Positions 8,893 to 17,317 of a stretch of 64,000 nucleotides of DNA are shown here, one piece after another (positions within the stretch are counted from its first letter, which is position 1; every line of letters starts with the position of its first letter). Both the position numbers and the translations under genes were made by a program. Below the pieces are notes generated by a model, which did not search any database, was not told the DNA's origin, and saw only the letters and a list, made by a program, of their open reading frames with translations. This DNA is from Bacteroidales bacterium (lineage in GTDB: Bacteria; Bacteroidota; Bacteroidia; Bacteroidales; WCHB1-69), in contig JAIKWD010000022.1 in NCBI GenBank assembly GCA_024685175.1, positions 1-64,000 of the forward strand, in the 5' to 3' direction.

Positions 8893-9361
8893 TCCTCTCC
8901 TTGTAGTTCTCCAAGGTGATACCGAAATCGGTGATGCCCTTGACGGGGTTCTCACGCATAGCTTGCGTTATGGTGAATGTGTAGGTGCCGTTGAAGGGGA
9001 AGCGGACCTTGGGCTGGAACAAGAACTTGTTGTCCTTGATGCGCCCTTGTCCCTTGCCGGTCCACTTGCCGAACTTGTCGCACAAGATAAACCCCAGGGT
9101 GTCTTGCTCATTATGCCCGTCGGGATAGCAGGTGTTCATAAATACATAGAAGTTCTGCGTCTCAAAGTCTGTAGTGTTGCGCACATGAATGTACATATCG
9201 AAATATTGGGTCGAATCGGTGATGTCCATCGTGAAGGTCAGCGGAGCTTTGATGTCCCATTTCTCATTTGGAATGGGTTGTATATCACTGTAATAGACAT
9301 GGTGGTTGCAACTCGTGCAAAACAACATCGTACCCAATAGTATCACAATCAAATTCTTCAT
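8885..9361 (-). CDS. gldH: Gliding motility lipoprotein GldH
   Basis: 158 residues starting MKNLIVILLGTMLFCTSC, a lipoprotein signal with the lipobox cysteine at residue 18. The rest is a beta-rich domain with MDITDSTQYFDMYIHVRN and KFGKWTGKG, matching GldH family proteins. GldH is an outer-membrane lipoprotein needed for gliding in Flavobacterium johnsoniae; in non-gliding Bacteroidales it is kept without a known motility role. It lies 5 bases downstream of the PSP1 gene, the usual pairing in the phylum, so co-transcription is likely. Confidence 0.88.
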   Translation of the reverse strand: MKNLIVILLGTMLFCTSCNHHVYYSDIQPIPNEKWDIKAPLTFTMDITDSTQYFDMYIHVRNTTDFETQNFYVFMNTCYPDGHNEQDTLGFILCDKFGKWTGKGQGRIKDNKFLFQPKVRFPFNGTYTFTITQAMRENPVKGITDFGITLENYKERKK

Positions 9362-9366
9362 AGCGC

Positions 9367-10806
9367 CTATTTTTCGTCGGAGATGTGTTTCAACTCATCC
9401 ATACTGTAGTTGTTGCCTTCGTCAACTTTCTTCTGGTTTACGCTGGCAAACTCTTCAAGGGTATCGGGATACTTGCCGGCCTCGTTCATCTTGATGATTT
9501 GTTTCACCTTTTCCAACGGTAGGGCGAAAATGGTGGAAGTGTCGTCGGCGTAAGAGTACCAGATGATCTTCTTGAAAATATCGATTTTGTTGTAAACGCC
9601 TTTGCCTTTCTTGGTTTTCAGGGTGATATGCGGAGACGGGAACTCTTTGATTTCCTGCTGGTAGGTGTCTTGCTCGAAATTGAGACAGCACTTCAGCTTG
9701 CCGCACATGCCGGCCAACTTCTGCGGGTTGAGAGAGAGTTGCTGGGTGCGGGCGGTATTGGTGGACACGGACTGAAAGTTGGTGAGCCACGAGGCGCAAC
9801 AGAGTTCTCGACCGCAGGAGCCGATACCTCCCAGACGGGCGGCTTCCTGGCGTACGCCGATTTGGCGCATCTCGATACGGATATGGAACTGCTCCGCCAA
9901 AATCTTGATCAACTCACGAAAATCCACGCGCTCCTCAGCAGAGTAGTAGAAGATGGCCTTGGTGCCGTCGCCTTGATACTCCACATCGTTGACCTTCATC
10001 TTGAGGTCTAGGTCCCAAGCCGTGTAGCGCGACTTGAGCATCGTGTCGTGCTCCAACCCGACCGTTGCAATCCACTCCTCGATGTCGGCGTAGCGAGCCG
10101 TTCGGTAGAGCTTCTTGGTGACATTGGCCGGCTGCACGTGTTTATGCTCCAGCTGTCGCTTCACCTGAAGTCCCAACATCGAGATGATGCCGATGTCGTG
10201 TCCGGGATTGGCTTCCACGGCGACGATATCGCCTACGTGGAACACACCCTCCTTGGGCAGAAGGAAAAAGTCCTTGTGGCTGTTCTTGAAACGTACCTCC
10301 GCAATGGGGAACTCTATGTAGTCCAACGAGATGTCCAAGTTGGAAATCCAATCGTATGTGGGCAACTTGCAGGCGTTGTAGTTGTATTGTTTGCAGCGGA
10401 TATGTTCGGGGTCCGGGGTATCTGACAAGCCACGCGTCAGGAATATGTTTTCCGCAATTTTGGTCGATTCTGGCGAAAGGCCCGTGCGAATGTCCATATC
10501 TAGATATTTCTCCCAGTCCTCCGCCTGAGTATGATCCTTGTCATCCTCGTGTGGACGCTTCACCGTTTTACGAGGACCAATGTCGGACACTTGGCCTATA
10601 TCCGTGGGATCATTGTCTTCCGCAAAGGAATCAACTTCGTTTACGGATTGAGTTTTTACTTCTTCGGTGTCGTTTTCAACCTCTGGCTGGTCGGATTCTT
10701 CTGGAATAGGATTACGGTTGTCGGTTTGTCCTTGTGAATTGAGGGAGCGATGGTGGCGATGACGGTGATTTCTGTTATGTTTATTATCTTTAGAATTGAT
10801 TTCCAT
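9367..10806 (-). CDS. PSP1-domain protein (RicT/YaaT-like)
   Basis: Start chosen at ATG 10806 (MEINSKDNK), giving 479 residues; the longer frame adds 11 residues over the promoter. The N-terminal 120 residues or so are low-complexity, with many His, Arg, Glu and Asp residues. The remainder is the PSP1 domain with CGRELCCASWL, LSLNPQKLAGMCGKLKCC and LNFE, whose clustered cysteines resemble the Fe-S-binding cysteines of Bacillus RicT. RicT acts in RNA processing and developmental control; the Bacteroidota role is unknown. A TATTTTTG -7 box lies at 10829-10836 on this strand. Confidence 0.85.
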   Translation of the reverse strand: MEINSKDNKHNRNHRHRHHRSLNSQGQTDNRNPIPEESDQPEVENDTEEVKTQSVNEVDSFAEDNDPTDIGQVSDIGPRKTVKRPHEDDKDHTQAEDWEKYLDMDIRTGLSPESTKIAENIFLTRGLSDTPDPEHIRCKQYNYNACKLPTYDWISNLDISLDYIEFPIAEVRFKNSHKDFFLLPKEGVFHVGDIVAVEANPGHDIGIISMLGLQVKRQLEHKHVQPANVTKKLYRTARYADIEEWIATVGLEHDTMLKSRYTAWDLDLKMKVNDVEYQGDGTKAIFYYSAEERVDFRELIKILAEQFHIRIEMRQIGVRQEAARLGGIGSCGRELCCASWLTNFQSVSTNTARTQQLSLNPQKLAGMCGKLKCCLNFEQDTYQQEIKEFPSPHITLKTKKGKGVYNKIDIFKKIIWYSYADDTSTIFALPLEKVKQIIKMNEAGKYPDTLEEFASVNQKKVDEGNNYSMDELKHISDEK

Positions 10807-10940
10807 GTATTCAAAATAATTGTGGCTGCAAAAATACAAAAATTAATTGGAGTAGGTTGTTGTTCCGAAAGGGTATGCAATGAATAGGCGAAAACTACGT
10901 TGAGATTTTTGTATATTTGCGCTTTCAAAAACTATCGATT

Positions 10941-11801
10941 ATGAAAATACCAGCATCTGAATTACCCGAACAAAACGACGGAGCTATTTATCACCTCAAT
11001 CTGCATGCTGACGAGTTGGCGGACAATGTGTTGTTGGTCGGCGACCCGGGTCGTGTCGCCATGATATCCAGTTTGTTCGACACTATAGAAGTGAAAAAAC
11101 AGAATAGAGAATTGATCACGCATACCGGCCTTTATAAGGGCAAGCATGTTTCCGTTATCTCTACGGGCATGGGCACCGACAATATCGACATCGTGTTGAC
11201 AGAACTTGATGCCGTGGCGAATATTGACCTTCCTACTCGCGAGATCAAGGCTGAGCACCGAACGCTCAATCTCATTCGTATTGGCACATCCGGCGCTCTA
11301 CAACCTGATATCGAAGTGGGGGACATCGTGGCTTCGGCGCACGGCATAGGCATTGATGGCGTACTGCAGTTCTACGACTATGGTAATCTCAACGAGGAGG
11401 ACATTGTAGAAGCCTTCGTGAAACAAACCGAGTGGGCCCCTAAGTTGCCGTATCCCTATTGCACGGCAGCAAGTCCCGAACTGCTCGGACGCATCGCCGT
11501 TGACATGCACCACGGAGTTACCATCAGCGCTCCTGGATTCTTCGGCCCGCAGGGCCGTCAGGTGCGCGCCAATCTCATGTATCCTGAACTGAACCGTAAA
11601 ATCGAAGCTTTCAGGTATAATGACTTGTCCGTAACCAATATGGAAATGGAGTGCTCGGCCATATACGGCCTGGGCAATGTGTTGGGACATCGTGTGCTCA
11701 CCGTCTGTCTCATCATCGCAAACCGCCTGACGGGTAGATTCCTGGACGACTATCATGACAAGATGAGAGAACTTGCCCGTACGGTACTGGATAGAATCTA
11801 A
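10941..11801 (+). CDS. Nucleoside phosphorylase (uridine phosphorylase family)
   Basis: Start taken at ATG 10941 (MKIPASELPEQ), giving 286 residues; eight upstream residues in the open frame overlap the -7 box TATATTTG (10912-10919). VGDPGRV near residue 34 is the phosphate-binding loop, STGMGTDNIDI the second phosphate/nucleoside motif, and NMEMECSAIYGL holds the glutamate that contacts ribose. It is a member of the PNP/UDP family-1 phosphorylases, cleaving nucleosides with phosphate; uridine is likely but specificity cannot be fixed by reading. Single-gene unit ended by the hairpin at 11814-11848. Confidence 0.9.
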   Translation: MKIPASELPEQNDGAIYHLNLHADELADNVLLVGDPGRVAMISSLFDTIEVKKQNRELITHTGLYKGKHVSVISTGMGTDNIDIVLTELDAVANIDLPTREIKAEHRTLNLIRIGTSGALQPDIEVGDIVASAHGIGIDGVLQFYDYGNLNEEDIVEAFVKQTEWAPKLPYPYCTAASPELLGRIAVDMHHGVTISAPGFFGPQGRQVRANLMYPELNRKIEAFRYNDLSVTNMEMECSAIYGLGNVLGHRVLTVCLIIANRLTGRFLDDYHDKMRELARTVLDRI

Positions 11802-11813
11802 ATGAAATGAATA

Positions 11814-11848
11814 CAAAAAAAGAGACGCTTTTGCGTCTCTTTTTTTTG
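11814..11848. terminator. Bidirectional rho-independent terminator
   Basis: AAAAGAGACGC, a four-base loop TTTT, then GCGTCTC and a run of T; the A-run on the other side makes it work in both directions. It ends the phosphorylase gene on the plus strand and tRNA-Pro on the minus strand. Confidence 0.85.
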
Positions 11849-11922
11849 GTCGGGGTGAGAAGACTCGAACTTCCGGCCTCTACGTCCCGAACGTAGCGCG
11901 CTACCAACTGCGCTACACCCCG
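11847..11922 (-). tRNA. tRNA-Pro (anticodon CGG)
   Basis: Read on the minus strand, the 76-base gene has an acceptor stem CGGGGTG/CACCCCG, D arm with AGTTGGTA, anticodon stem CTACG/CGTAG around loop TTCGGGA (anticodon CGG), T arm with TTCGAGT, discriminator A and an encoded CCA. A TATTTTTG -7 box lies at 11939-11946 on the same strand. Confidence 0.95.
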
Positions 11923-11938
11923 CCGTTGTTTCAGGCCG

Positions 11939-11946
11939 CAAAAATA
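11939..11946 (-). promoter_or_regulatory. -7 box of tRNA-Pro
   Basis: TATTTTTG on the minus strand, followed by CGGCCTGA, about 17 bases before the mature tRNA 5' end. The same 16-base block occurs at the mfd promoter (40271-40286). Confidence 0.6.
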
Positions 11947-11988
11947 CATTTTTTTTGATTATATAAAGCTCTTTTATTTTTTTTTGAC

Positions 11989-12024
11989 TTTGCCAAGTAT
12001 ATCCAGATATTTTTCTTACTTTTG
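11989..12024 (+). promoter_or_regulatory. Promoter of the DUF4328 gene
   Basis: TTTG at 11989-11992 and TACTTTTG at 12017-12024 fit the -33 and TAnnTTTG -7 elements with a 24-base gap. The leader before the ATG at 12094 would be about 60 bases. Confidence 0.55.
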
Positions 12025-12093
12025 CAACTGCTTCCGTATTTAGGCTCGGAATATTAAGTTTGTGATAATTAGTAACATAAATATTTTATACGT

Positions 12094-13053
12094 ATGAAAA
12101 AAATTACCAACAACGCCTTGTGGAGCCGATTGACTCTGTTGCTCAATATTTTATTATTGATTCTGTTCGTGGTCTCCATGCTCTTCTTGATGAAGTTTGA
12201 CAAAACGAATCTGAAAGTGGTAGAAGCCAGACCCGCTTACGAAAAAGCTTACGAGAACTTCGTGATGGCTCAACACCCGCTTAAACAAGATAGCGCGGAA
12301 GTCGATTACTACCAATATAAATTGGATACGTTGCAACAAAAGCTCCCCAAAGCCGACAAAGCTTCTCGCAAGACCTTGGAAGAAAGTATCTCTGTAACCA
12401 AGACTACTTTGGCTGAAAAGCAAAAGACTATGAAAGAACATCAAGATGATGTCGCTGCTAAGGAAGCTGAATATACGCCGATTAAGACTCAATGGGATAA
12501 CCTTAATAATGATAATGCCAAGACGAAGTCTGCGTTTATTGCCTTGGCTGTCATTACATTTGTTGTTTTCTTGTGCAAGATTTTCACCTTCGCTACGTGG
12601 AACTTCAAGAACTCCAAGAACCTTCACAATATCGCCCATTGGATGAAAGATGGCATGCCCGCTTGGATGTCTTATGTCTCCTGGCTGATTCCAGTCTATA
12701 ACCTGATTAAGCCCGTTTCGTTCTTTAAAGAAATCTGGGAAGAGACAGACTATGCGTTGGAAAATAAAGGTATCGTGAACATCCCCGAAGACAAGAAGGA
12801 TTCCTTTGTCGACAATAGTGGTATTCATTTGTCTATTTGGTGGATTCTTACTCTCTGTAGCGTGCTTTTGATGAACTTTGTGCTTTATAAGACGTTCTTT
12901 ACCGAAGGACCTCTCTTCATTAAAGCCAATCATGGCAACATGACAATTGCTGCCATCGTCTTGTTGGTGCTTTGCCTCGCAGAGGAATTTTACTTGTTGA
13001 TTTCCTACAACAAGAAGAACAAAATGTTAGTGGATAATGCCGACAAGTTCTAA
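12094..13053 (+). CDS. DUF4328-like membrane protein
   Basis: 319 residues. A membrane helix at about residues 11-32 is followed by a lysine- and glutamate-rich, coiled-coil-prone stretch to about residue 140, then at least four more helices. WMSYVSWLIPVYNLIKPVSFFKEIW (shown here in two parts: WMSYVSWLIP and YNLIKPVSFFKEIW) is the conserved block of DUF4328 proteins. Function unknown. The N-terminal coiled coil is an addition to the core domain. Stands alone with its own promoter and terminator. Confidence 0.75.
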   Translation: MKKITNNALWSRLTLLLNILLLILFVVSMLFLMKFDKTNLKVVEARPAYEKAYENFVMAQHPLKQDSAEVDYYQYKLDTLQQKLPKADKASRKTLEESISVTKTTLAEKQKTMKEHQDDVAAKEAEYTPIKTQWDNLNNDNAKTKSAFIALAVITFVVFLCKIFTFATWNFKNSKNLHNIAHWMKDGMPAWMSYVSWLIPVYNLIKPVSFFKEIWEETDYALENKGIVNIPEDKKDSFVDNSGIHLSIWWILTLCSVLLMNFVLYKTFFTEGPLFIKANHGNMTIAAIVLLVLCLAEEFYLLISYNKKNKMLVDNADKF

Positions 13054-13080
13054 TCGCTTTTGATTATTTTATCTCTGGAT

Positions 13081-13121
13081 AAAAAAGAGGGCACAACCGA
13101 TTTGGCTGTGCCCTCTTTTTT
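13081..13121. terminator. Bidirectional terminator
   Basis: AAAAAAGAGGGCACA and TGTGCCCTCTTTTTT form a perfect stem flanked by A and T runs, between the convergent DUF4328 and TMTC-like genes. Confidence 0.9.
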
Positions 13122-13131
13122 GGATGTCTTT

Positions 13132-15204
13132 TTAGCGAGCGAACGAAGCTTCTATCTGATTGGCCTTCTCTGTATCGCCCATGTTAATGTATAGGCTATG
13201 CAGGTTGTGTTTTACGTTCTCATTGTTGGGAACCAGTTTCAGGGCGTGAAGAAGACATTTTTCAGCATGGACAAAGTCACGCTTGATGGCATAAGCAATG
13301 CCCATGTTCTCCCATGCGCTTGCAAAGGAGGAATCTCTCTTGATGATTTGTTCGTAAATGTCGATAGCCTTGTCGAGCTGCCCGAAACCACGGCCGAGGA
13401 TGTTCCCCTTGATGTTAAGGCCGATAAGACTTTCAGGATGCTCGGCAAGATATTTCTCGATTTGGTTGTATGCGGATTGTATCTTGGCCATATCACGCGT
13501 GCTCATGCCTTCGTCGAGGAGCTTGGAAATAGGATTGATTTGTGAGTCCTCGCGCTTGAAAGCCAGCTTGCTCAGATTTTCTTGAGCAATCGCATTCGAA
13601 GGATCGATGAGCGAGGCATTATGATATGCAGTGTAAGCCTCTTGGTAATGCCCGTTCAGGAATTCCAACTCTCCTAATAATAAATGCGCGTTTAAGGAGT
13701 GATCGTCTAACCTCAGCGCTTTGTTGAGGTACTTGTAGGCCTGTTGCTTGTTATACTCTTTATGGTCTGCCTTCCACATTTGAAGATAGCTTCCACCGGC
13801 GGAGATGTTGCACTTGATGCTGTTATTGGAAGTCTTGACATCGGTCAAGAAAAGGGTGTAATCGTCGTGCCAGGCGAAATTCCGCGTGAAGGTCTTTGCT
13901 CCGTACAAGATGCCGATGCAAGCCAACAGGGCAAGCGATAGGTTCTGCATCAATCCGGCTTTGGCGGTGGCGAGCAGATATATCCAATAGCCGAGGATGA
14001 GCGTGAATCCGAGCGATGCCATAAAGACAAAACGCTCATTCATAAAGGTGCCTACGTTGAAAAGCAAGTTCGATGTGATGGAAAAAGTAATCACAAAAAA
14101 GGCAATACCATAGGCAATCACGCTCTTTTTCTTGAGGTTTAGAGCGGCATAGACCAAAAGGGCCGCCACTCCTACGATGATAATCCAAACCAAAGGATTG
14201 GAGAAATCAGTGATTTCAATTTGGTTGGGATAGTAGTCGTGCGTGAGCGGGTGGGGGAAGAAGAGCAACTTGGCATAGATGCCCCACGTGATTATCACGG
14301 TTGCAATCTCTTGGGCTTTGCTGGAATGAAGGAATGGATTGTTCAGGATGTTGGTGACTCCTTCTTCCGGCATCATTCCGCCCAGGGCGTTGGCGCGAAA
14401 GACCAGGAATAAAATGCTGGCCAATACGACAGGAACGAGTGTAACCAGAAAGTCCAATTTCTTCTTGCTGTCGCAATCGTAGTAATAGAGCGTGAGCGGG
14501 ATGACAGCCAAATAGGTGATAGCGTTCTCCTTGGAAAACAGAGCAAATGCAAAAGCCAAAAGACTCAGCAGCAGAAACCACCATTTGCGGGTGTCTACGT
14601 ATTTCAAACTGCACCATAGCGTGGCAGTGGCTCCCAACATCGCAAAGATCTCGTCACGACCCTTGACGTTGGCTACGGCTTCCGTATGGATGGGATGCAA
14701 AGCGAACAACAGGGCGGCGATAAAGGCCAACGATTGGAACCATCGACTGCCGTTGTAGCGGGCGAAAACCTTGTTTAGCACCTGATATATAAGCAGGCAT
14801 AACAAGGTGAAGTAGATGATGTTGAAAAGATGACAGACGAAGGGTAGGGGAGAATCGTTGAAGAATTGCTCGTGGGCGGAGTCGTGCAGGTTGTTGAAAT
14901 CGGAGGTGTCTCCAATCTGTTTCTTTACCTTCTGTCCAAAAATCTGCATTTCAAGCATGAAGGTGAGCTGGGAAATAGGACGGTATCGTCCGCCGGCTAC
15001 GATGGAGCTCTCGTTGCCAAAATACCCATTGAACGAGTCTTCTGTAAAGATGCTCTTGACGCTATCCCATCCTCCATCGATGGTGTACTTGCTCTCCAGG
15101 ATGACCATTCGGTCGTCGAGGGCGAATTTTAAAGAAAGGGTGTTGCAATAGCAGATGGCTATCAGAAGGATGATAATCAGTTGGTGGAGGCGGCTATTTT
15201 TCAT
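13132..15204 (-). CDS. TMTC-like membrane protein: GT-C glycosyltransferase fold plus TPR repeats
   Basis: 690 residues. The first 430 or so contain about ten membrane helices and, just after the first helix, FALDDRMVI (about residues 27-35), the acidic pair expected in the first outer loop of GT-C enzymes such as protein O-mannosyltransferases and animal TMTC proteins. From about residue 480 onward there are TPR-type repeats (LNKALRLDDHSLNAHLLLGE, AYHNASLIDPSNAIAQENL, ALKLVPNNENVKHNLHSLY). The likely role is lipid-linked sugar transfer to an extracytoplasmic target, but this is inferred. Its start codon overlaps the kdsA stop by four bases, so the two are translationally coupled. Confidence 0.8.
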   Translation of the reverse strand: MKNSRLHQLIIILLIAICYCNTLSLKFALDDRMVILESKYTIDGGWDSVKSIFTEDSFNGYFGNESSIVAGGRYRPISQLTFMLEMQIFGQKVKKQIGDTSDFNNLHDSAHEQFFNDSPLPFVCHLFNIIYFTLLCLLIYQVLNKVFARYNGSRWFQSLAFIAALLFALHPIHTEAVANVKGRDEIFAMLGATATLWCSLKYVDTRKWWFLLLSLLAFAFALFSKENAITYLAVIPLTLYYYDCDSKKKLDFLVTLVPVVLASILFLVFRANALGGMMPEEGVTNILNNPFLHSSKAQEIATVIITWGIYAKLLFFPHPLTHDYYPNQIEITDFSNPLVWIIIVGVAALLVYAALNLKKKSVIAYGIAFFVITFSITSNLLFNVGTFMNERFVFMASLGFTLILGYWIYLLATAKAGLMQNLSLALLACIGILYGAKTFTRNFAWHDDYTLFLTDVKTSNNSIKCNISAGGSYLQMWKADHKEYNKQQAYKYLNKALRLDDHSLNAHLLLGELEFLNGHYQEAYTAYHNASLIDPSNAIAQENLSKLAFKREDSQINPISKLLDEGMSTRDMAKIQSAYNQIEKYLAEHPESLIGLNIKGNILGRGFGQLDKAIDIYEQIIKRDSSFASAWENMGIAYAIKRDFVHAEKCLLHALKLVPNNENVKHNLHSLYINMGDTEKANQIEASFAR

Positions 15205-15995
15205 AATATGGCGCTTCGAATTTTCAATAACTTGATTAACAACGGCTTGAGTTGGTCCAGCGGGAGCATGTTCGCTCCGTCGGATAAGGCATGTTGTGGG
15301 TCGGGATGGGTCTCCATAAATAGTCCGTCGAATCCCACGGCGACGCCTGCCTTGGCAATGGTCTCAATCAGGTCTGGACGTCCGCCGGTGACGCCAGCGG
15401 ACTGGTTGGGCTGCTGCAAGGAGTGTGTGCAGTCCAATACCACTGGGCAGTGGTTCTCTTTCAGGGCCTTGATGCCCCGAAAGTCGACCACGAGATCTTG
15501 GTACCCGAAGGTGGTGCCGCGTTCGGTGACCATAACAGTGGTGTTGCCGGCCTCGCGCACCTTCTCAACGGCGAAATGCATCGCCTCGGGCGAGAGGAAT
15601 TGCCCCTTCTTGATGTTGATGTAACGACCCGTCTGCGCGGCTGCGACCAAGAGGTCGGTCTGGCGACATAGGAAGGCCGGGATTTGGATGACATCGGCCA
15701 CGCGCGCAGCCCACGCTGCCTCTTCTTCCGTATGGATGTCGGTGACAATGGGCACGTCAAGGGTGCTCTTCACCTTCTCCAATATAACAAGCGCCGCTTC
15801 ATCCCCTATGCCTGTGAAGGAATGAAGCGACGAACGATTGGCTTTCTTGTAGGATGCCTTGAAAAGAAACGGAATCTCCAATTCGGCGCAAACGGCTTTG
15901 ATCTCGCTGGCAATGCGCAGGGTGATCTCTTCGCCTTCCACCACGCAGGGACCTGCTATGAGGAAGAAGTTCCGTTGGTTCTCCAAGTCAATCAT
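15201..15995 (-). CDS. kdsA: 3-deoxy-8-phosphooctulonate (Kdo-8-phosphate) synthase
   Basis: 264 residues. IAGPCVVEGEE near the start, FKASYKKANRSS, TDIHTEEEA and GLFMETHPDP carry the PEP- and arabinose-5-phosphate-binding residues of the family. It condenses PEP with D-arabinose 5-phosphate for the Kdo of lipid A-core. It begins 4 bases after the kamA stop and overlaps the TMTC-like gene by 4 bases, so kamA-kdsA-TMTC form a tight unit. Confidence 0.96.
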   Translation of the reverse strand: MIDLENQRNFFLIAGPCVVEGEEITLRIASEIKAVCAELEIPFLFKASYKKANRSSLHSFTGIGDEAALVILEKVKSTLDVPIVTDIHTEEEAAWAARVADVIQIPAFLCRQTDLLVAAAQTGRYINIKKGQFLSPEAMHFAVEKVREAGNTTVMVTERGTTFGYQDLVVDFRGIKALKENHCPVVLDCTHSLQQPNQSAGVTGGRPDLIETIAKAGVAVGFDGLFMETHPDPQHALSDGANMLPLDQLKPLLIKLLKIRSAIL

Positions 15996-15999
15996 AACA

Positions 16000-17238
16000 C
16001 TATTTTCTGTGACGTTTCTTGCGGTCCAATTCGGAGGGCTCTATGGCCATCTGGTCGCCGTGCAACAACGATGCCACGCCTTCGGTCTTGTGCTCCTCGG
16101 GATGACAGTCGCAAGTGCCCTCTACATAGTCCGTAGGTTGCGTGTAGGTGGTGATGACACCTTCGAAGTTACGCAAGATGACCTTGCTGGGACTTTGTGA
16201 GATGAGGTATTGGGGCATAACGGGAATCTTTCCGCCACCGCCGGGAGCGTCAACCACGAAGGTGGGCACGCAGAAGCCGGAAGTGTGGCCACGCAGGTTC
16301 TCCATAATCTCGATGCCCTTGGAAACGGTCGTGCGGAAATGCTCCAACCCCATAGACAAGTCACATTGGTAGATGTAGTAAGGACGTACGCGCATCTTGA
16401 CCAGGTTGTGGACGAGGTCCAACATAATCTTGGAGTCGTCGTTCACACCGCGCAACAACACGGATTGATTGCCCAAAGGAATACCGGCATCGGCCAGTTT
16501 GGCGCAAGCGGCAGCCGACTCTGGAGTCACTTCGTTGGAGTGGTTGAAGTGCGTGTTGATCCAGATGGGATGGTATTTCTTCAACATGTTGACCAGGTCG
16601 TCTGTGATACGCTGCGGGCAAACCACAGGGGTGCGGGTGCCCAAGCGGATGATCTCTACATGAGGGATAGCGCGCAGACGTTGGATGATGGACTCCAGCA
16701 TCTTGTCGCTTACCATCAGGGCGTCACCGCCGGAGAGCAACACGTCGCGCACTTGCGGCGTACGTGCAATGTAGTCGATGCCCGCTTGAATGCGGTCGGA
16801 TGTGGACTCGCAGTCGTGTTGGCCGGCAAATCTACGACGGGTGCAATGACGACAATACATGGAGCACATGTCCGTGATGAGGAAAAGAACACGATCCGGA
16901 TAACGATGCGTCAAGCCAGGAACGGGAGAGTCTTCATCCTCGTGCAACGGGTCCAACAAGTCGGCCGAAGATTGATGAATTTCAGCGGCCGTGGGAATGG
17001 CTTGACGACGAATCGGACATTTCGGATTGTTGGGATCAATCAAACTCAAGTAATAAGGGGTGATGGCCATACGCAAAGTTTGCAAGGACTTGGCAACACC
17101 TTCCTCCTCTTCGGGCGTCAAGGCGATGTATTTCTTCAACTCGTCTAAGGTCTCAACTCTGTTTCTGACTTGCCATTTCCAATCGTTCCATTCAGCATCG
17201 GTGACGTTTGGAAACAATTCTTTTCTTCTGCTAGGCAT
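16000..17238 (-). CDS. kamA: Lysine 2,3-aminomutase
   Basis: 412 residues, very similar in layout to clostridial KamA. DMCSMYCRHCTRRRF holds the CxxxCxxC that binds the radical-SAM [4Fe-4S] cluster (about residue 125), LLSGGDAL is the SAM-binding glycine motif and DAPGGGGKIPVMPQY carries the PLP lysine. It converts L-lysine to L-beta-lysine, used in lysine fermentation or for an osmolyte. No other lysine-fermentation gene (kamDE, kce, kdd) is in the window; instead it precedes kdsA by 4 bases. A TATCTTTG -7 box on this strand lies at 17303-17310. Confidence 0.93.
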   Translation of the reverse strand: MPSRRKELFPNVTDAEWNDWKWQVRNRVETLDELKKYIALTPEEEEGVAKSLQTLRMAITPYYLSLIDPNNPKCPIRRQAIPTAAEIHQSSADLLDPLHEDEDSPVPGLTHRYPDRVLFLITDMCSMYCRHCTRRRFAGQHDCESTSDRIQAGIDYIARTPQVRDVLLSGGDALMVSDKMLESIIQRLRAIPHVEIIRLGTRTPVVCPQRITDDLVNMLKKYHPIWINTHFNHSNEVTPESAAACAKLADAGIPLGNQSVLLRGVNDDSKIMLDLVHNLVKMRVRPYYIYQCDLSMGLEHFRTTVSKGIEIMENLRGHTSGFCVPTFVVDAPGGGGKIPVMPQYLISQSPSKVILRNFEGVITTYTQPTDYVEGTCDCHPEEHKTEGVASLLHGDQMAIEPSELDRKKRHRK

Positions 17239-17302
17239 ATTGTAGTATTTTTGATTTTATTTGTTGAAAATAATAGGGTTAACGGCTTCATTTAGAAGCC
17301 TG

Positions 17303-17310
17303 CAAAGATA
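17303..17310 (-). promoter_or_regulatory. -7 box upstream of kamA
   Basis: TATCTTTG on the minus strand, about 65 bases before the kamA start. No convincing -33 element seen. Confidence 0.45.
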
Positions 17311-17317
17311 CAAAACT

